Positions 8,719 through 13,307 of a DNA stretch of 13,307 nt are shown piece after piece. The DNA is from Parvularia atlantis (lineage: Eukaryota > Opisthokonta > Rotosphaerida), in the NCBI GenBank assembly GCA_943704415.1, contig CALSCO010000587.1, forward strand, positions 1-13,307, written 5' to 3'. Position 1 is the stretch's first letter. Every line of letters starts with the position of its first letter. The position numbers and the translations under genes are program-made. Under the pieces are notes generated by a model that worked only from the letters and a program-made list of their open reading frames with translations, did no database searches and was not told where the DNA came from.

Positions 8719-8819
8719 GAGTGATGATGTCATGTGGCCCAGTGCCCGGCGTCCCACAATCGATTGTCGGATCACGTGCGTGCCGTGGCCATAAGCGCGA
8801 GCGAAGAGCACTTCGTCTT
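8719..8819. other. Short spacer between the CCCH gene and U6
   Basis: This is the 3' flank of the CCCH gene and the upstream region of U6. ATAAG at 8791-8795 lies about 25-29 bases before the likely U6 5' end and may serve as the TATA-like element of a Pol III promoter. CACGTG at 8773-8778 is a perfect E-box/G-box palindrome. TGATGA just after the CCCH stop resembles a C box, but no D box follows. No open reading frame of note was seen. Confidence 0.35.
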
Positions 8820-8878
8820 GTCCGAAGGGGAAACCCGACGTGACATTTGCTAAAGTTGGAACGATACAGAGAAGATTA

Positions 8879-8928
8879 GTTGCGCTCCTATCACGGACTT
8901 CAGCCCCGTGTGCGAGCCAAGTCGTTGC
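8879..8928 (+). repeat. Hairpin-forming insertion in U6 flanked by GTTGC direct repeats
   Basis: The extra bases are bounded by GTTGC at 8879-8883 and again at 8924-8928. Inside, GCTC (8884-8887) pairs with GAGC (8914-8917) and CACGG (8892-8896) with CCGTG (8906-8910), giving a two-part hairpin around a nine-base loop. CTATCAC (8888-8894) resembles a branch site. The length (48 nt) matches the introns of this genome (mostly 46-59 bp), but the end reads CGTT and not AG. The nearest AG (CCAAG, ending 8920) would leave TCGTT behind and destroy the AGC triad. Confidence 0.6.
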
Positions 8929-8976
8929 ATGGTCCCCTGCGCAAGGATGACACGTAAATCTGGGAAAGCAACCAAA

Positions 8977-8985
8977 TTTTTTTTT
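8977..8985 (+). terminator. Pol III T-run terminator of U6
   Basis: Nine consecutive Ts follow the U6 3' end (ACCAAA then the T-run), as expected for RNA polymerase III termination. The run merges directly into a CT-rich tract (8986-8999) just before the sulfotransferase gene. Confidence 0.8.
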
Positions 8986-9001
8986 CTTCTTCTTCTCTCA
9001 G
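8986..9001 (+). promoter_or_regulatory. CT-rich tract ending in CTCAG before the sulfotransferase start
   Basis: CTTCTTCTTCTCTCAG lies 16 bases upstream of the ATG at 9018. Pyrimidine blocks just before the transcription start are common in fungal promoters, and TCAGAC could be the initiator. It also looks like a polypyrimidine tract with a 3' splice acceptor, stronger than any other acceptor in the window. A 5'-UTR intron that runs back across U6 is therefore possible. I cannot tell these apart from sequence. Confidence 0.4.
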
Positions 9002-9017
9002 ACGTTGGCCACGCAGC

Positions 9018-10501
9018 ATGGCGCGCGGCCCCCTTGCACGCGCGGCGACGTCGGTGTGCGTGTGCGCGGGCCTGCTGTGGGCGTGCGGCCTGCTGCCCGT
9101 GCCGGCGCCGGCGCCGGTGACCCGCCCGGGCGGCGGCGACGCGGCGCGCTCAGCGGCAGCGGCCGGGCGGCAGCTGGCGCTCGTCGGCCCAAACGCGCAC
9201 GGCACGCGGCTCCCGCTGATGGACCCGATCGAGACGTACACGCTGACGGACCGCGGGCCCGAACCGATCTCGTGCCCCGTGCTCAACGTGTCGCCCATGA
9301 CGCCTATGGAGCAGATGCGCCCGTCGTTCATCATCGTCGGTGCGCGCGCGCGGGCGCACGCGTGCTCCTCGCGACGCCTCACACCCCGTTCCAGGCGGGC
9401 AAAAGTGCGGCACGACGTCCATGTACAACTACCTCATCCGGCACCCCAACGTGCTCGGCATCCTCAGCCCAATGTGCACCGACCGCCTGCTGCGCGAGCT
9501 CAAGGAGGGCGCCAAGCTGCTGCGGCGCGTTGTCGGCGACAAGGAGGTGCGCTTCTTCGACAGCGAGGCGATGGCCCAGCGCAACGCGTCCGACTACATC
9601 GATAACTTCCCGTACGTTCCGAGCGACCTCGCCCTCAACCGCATCACGGGCGAGTCCACGCCCAACTACGTCTACCCGCCCTACGTCGCCGCGCGCATCC
9701 GCCACGCCGTGCCCGACATCCGGCTCATCTTCCTCCTGCGCGACCCAGTCGAGCGCGCCTTCTCGCACTACGTGCACGCACTCCTGCCCGGCCGCGTCAC
9801 GCTCTCGTTCGAGCAGGCGATCAACATCGAGCTGGGCATCTTTGACAAGTGCGACGACCTGAGCACGCGCGTGGTTCGTTGCGGCGCGCCGTCGCCCGCC
9901 TCGTGCTCACGCGCGCACGCGGCAGGACGAGTTTGAGTGCCACCGGCGCCTCGAGGCCGAGTACTTTGCGGAGATGGACGACGCGGCCAAGACAATCGAC
10001 GGCGCGCAGGCTGTGCAGGCCCAGCCGGACGCGGCCCTGAACGGCCCGCACGCCGACGCGGCCCCGGCCGCCACCGCAGTCAATGGGCGCAAGCGCAAGA
10101 GCACGTGGATCCTGCAGCTGCTCCACCGCGGCCTGTACGCGGACCAGATGCTCGAGTATCTGCGCCAGTTCCCGCTGCAGCAGCTGCTCGTGATTCGCTC
10201 CGAGGACATGTACAGCGACACCGAGGCCGTCATGGCGCGCGTGGCCGAGTTCCTCGGCCTGCCCGACATCGACTGGACGCCGATCACGGCCAACAAGTAC
10301 GTCTTTGGCCGGCGCAACGCCGTTAGCGCGGAGGCCGTCCACCTAGACAGCGCGACCGAGGCGCCGCCCGACAGCGAGGTCGGCAGCCGCATGGGCCTGC
10401 AGATGCGCGACCGGCTCCGGCGCTTCTTCAAGCCGCACAACGAGCGCCTGTACAGCCTGCTGGACGAGTATGGCATCCCGTTCACGCCCTGGGACTACTA
10501 A
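9018..10501 (+). CDS. Type II membrane PAPS-dependent sulfotransferase
   Basis: The product moves sulfate from PAPS to an acceptor, probably a carbohydrate in the Golgi lumen. Three exons (9018-9339, 9395-9870, 9926-10501) encode 457 residues. A hydrophobic segment at about 8-28 is a likely signal anchor. The 5'-phosphosulfate loop GGQKCGTTS (108-116) is rebuilt exactly across the first intron. The 3'-phosphate motif is LIFLLRDPVERAFSHY, with Arg223 and Ser231 as the expected binding residues. The C-terminal LRRFFKPHNERLYSLL resembles heparan sulfate 3-O- and N-sulfotransferases. An Ala-rich insert (about 290-320) interrupts the domain. The acceptor is unknown; an oligosaccharide or glycan is a guess from family likeness. 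Both introns are 55 bp; the second donor (GTGGTT) is weak, but the phase fits. Few fungi are known for enzymes of this kind, so its presence is notable. Confidence 0.85.
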
Positions 10502-10655
10502 TTGTTTTTATTGCTGGCACCCGCGGCGCCGCTTTATGCACCGCGCCGGTTCACACAAGGCCACCGCGCACACAGGGAGACAGGACGGATAAACAACCAA
10601 GCGATGGGTCATGAAGGGGGAGAGAGTATTGCGGTGGAACGAGAACAGGGGCGGG
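10502..10655. other. Convergent 3' spacer between sulfotransferase and PAK
   Basis: This 154-bp spacer separates two stop codons that face each other. On the minus strand AATAAA occurs at 10512-10507, about 144 bases past the PAK stop, and is the best poly(A) signal candidate for PAK. Cleavage 10-30 bases further on would fall inside the sulfotransferase coding sequence, so the two transcripts would overlap at their 3' ends. No ORF with support was found here. Confidence 0.4.
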
Positions 10656-13253
<2,598 letters not shown>

Positions 13254-13307
13254 CGCGACCGAGACGGGCTTGAGGCGCTGCGGCTGGCGTTGTTGTTAAG
13301 AGGGGGG

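Larger units (their letters stand above)
8820..8985 (+). ncRNA. U6: U6 spliceosomal snRNA gene with a 48-nt internal insertion
   Basis: U6 is the catalytic RNA of the spliceosome. The most conserved parts are present: GTTGGAACGATACAGAGAAG (8855-8874) with the ACAGAGA box at 8866-8872, and CCCCTGCGCAAGGATGACAC (8934-8953), the internal stem-loop region. GTCCGAAGGGG-GAAA-CCC near 8820-8838 could form the 5' stem-loop, and nine Ts (8977-8985) end the gene as for Pol III. Where other U6 genes read GATTAGCATGG, this one has GATTA, then 48 extra bases (8879-8926), then GCATGG. The insertion falls exactly in the AGC catalytic triad, and removing it restores the triad. It has a GT start and intron-like length but no AG at its end. 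There is also one extra T (8933) in GGTCCCCTGC. It could be an intron-bearing functional gene or a pseudogene. The 5' end is estimated. Confidence 0.85.

Noticed and set aside
8719-8820. Possible C/D box snoRNA, because of GTGATGATG just after the CCCH stop
   Set aside because: No CTGA D box and no terminal stem follow within a suitable distance.
8879-8920. A canonical GT-AG intron in U6 ending at CCAAG
   Set aside because: Its removal would leave TCGTT before GCATGG and destroy the invariant AGC triad, so it does not rebuild a normal U6.

Overview
This is nuclear DNA from a very compact, GC-rich, intron-containing eukaryote, most likely a fungus. The evidence is a Ste20-type PAK kinase with fungal-like sequence, a Hos3-type deacetylase, an acyl-CoA oxidase ending in the peroxisomal signal SKL, and 29 inferred introns. 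Of these, 27 are 46-69 bp, often with a CTGAC- or CTCAC-like branch site close to the acceptor. High-GC basidiomycetes and early-diverging zoosporic fungi both fit; I cannot settle which. All identities come from recognising family motifs by eye; no search was run. Exon models were built by joining frames at GT/AG sites so that family motifs and reading phase are continuous.

Layout, left to right. (1) 1-258, minus: a MerR/IS607-like helix-turn-helix domain of a probable serine recombinase, cut by the left edge. (2) 432-2937, minus: acyl-CoA oxidase, six exons. (3) 2963-3675, plus: NUS1/NgBR subunit of cis-prenyltransferase, two exons. (4) 3705-5322, minus: Hos3-like histone deacetylase, five exons. 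(5) 5338-6895, plus: tRNA-splicing endonuclease subunit Sen2, six exons. (6) 6969-7270, minus: an unrecognised, doubtful small gene. (7) 7269-8718, plus: a protein with three CCCH fingers and a C-terminal membrane anchor. (8) about 8820-8985, plus: a U6 snRNA gene with a 48-nt insertion at the catalytic AGC triad. (9) 9018-10501, plus: a membrane-anchored PAPS-dependent sulfotransferase, three exons. (10) 10656-13253, minus: Ste20/PAK kinase, eleven exons, possibly with a further exon beyond the right edge.

The genes are housekeeping and regulatory genes of unrelated pathways: peroxisomal beta-oxidation, dolichol synthesis, chromatin, tRNA splicing, mRNA control, pre-mRNA splicing, sulfation and Cdc42/Rac signalling. 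They alternate in strand and share tiny spacers. Divergent start codons lie 25 bp and 15 bp apart, and convergent stops 29 bp and 154 bp apart, so neighbouring transcripts must overlap or have almost no UTRs. Three spots stand out: the interrupted U6 gene, the bacterial-type recombinase domain at the left edge, and the near-perfect palindrome filling the spacer between the oxidase and NUS1.
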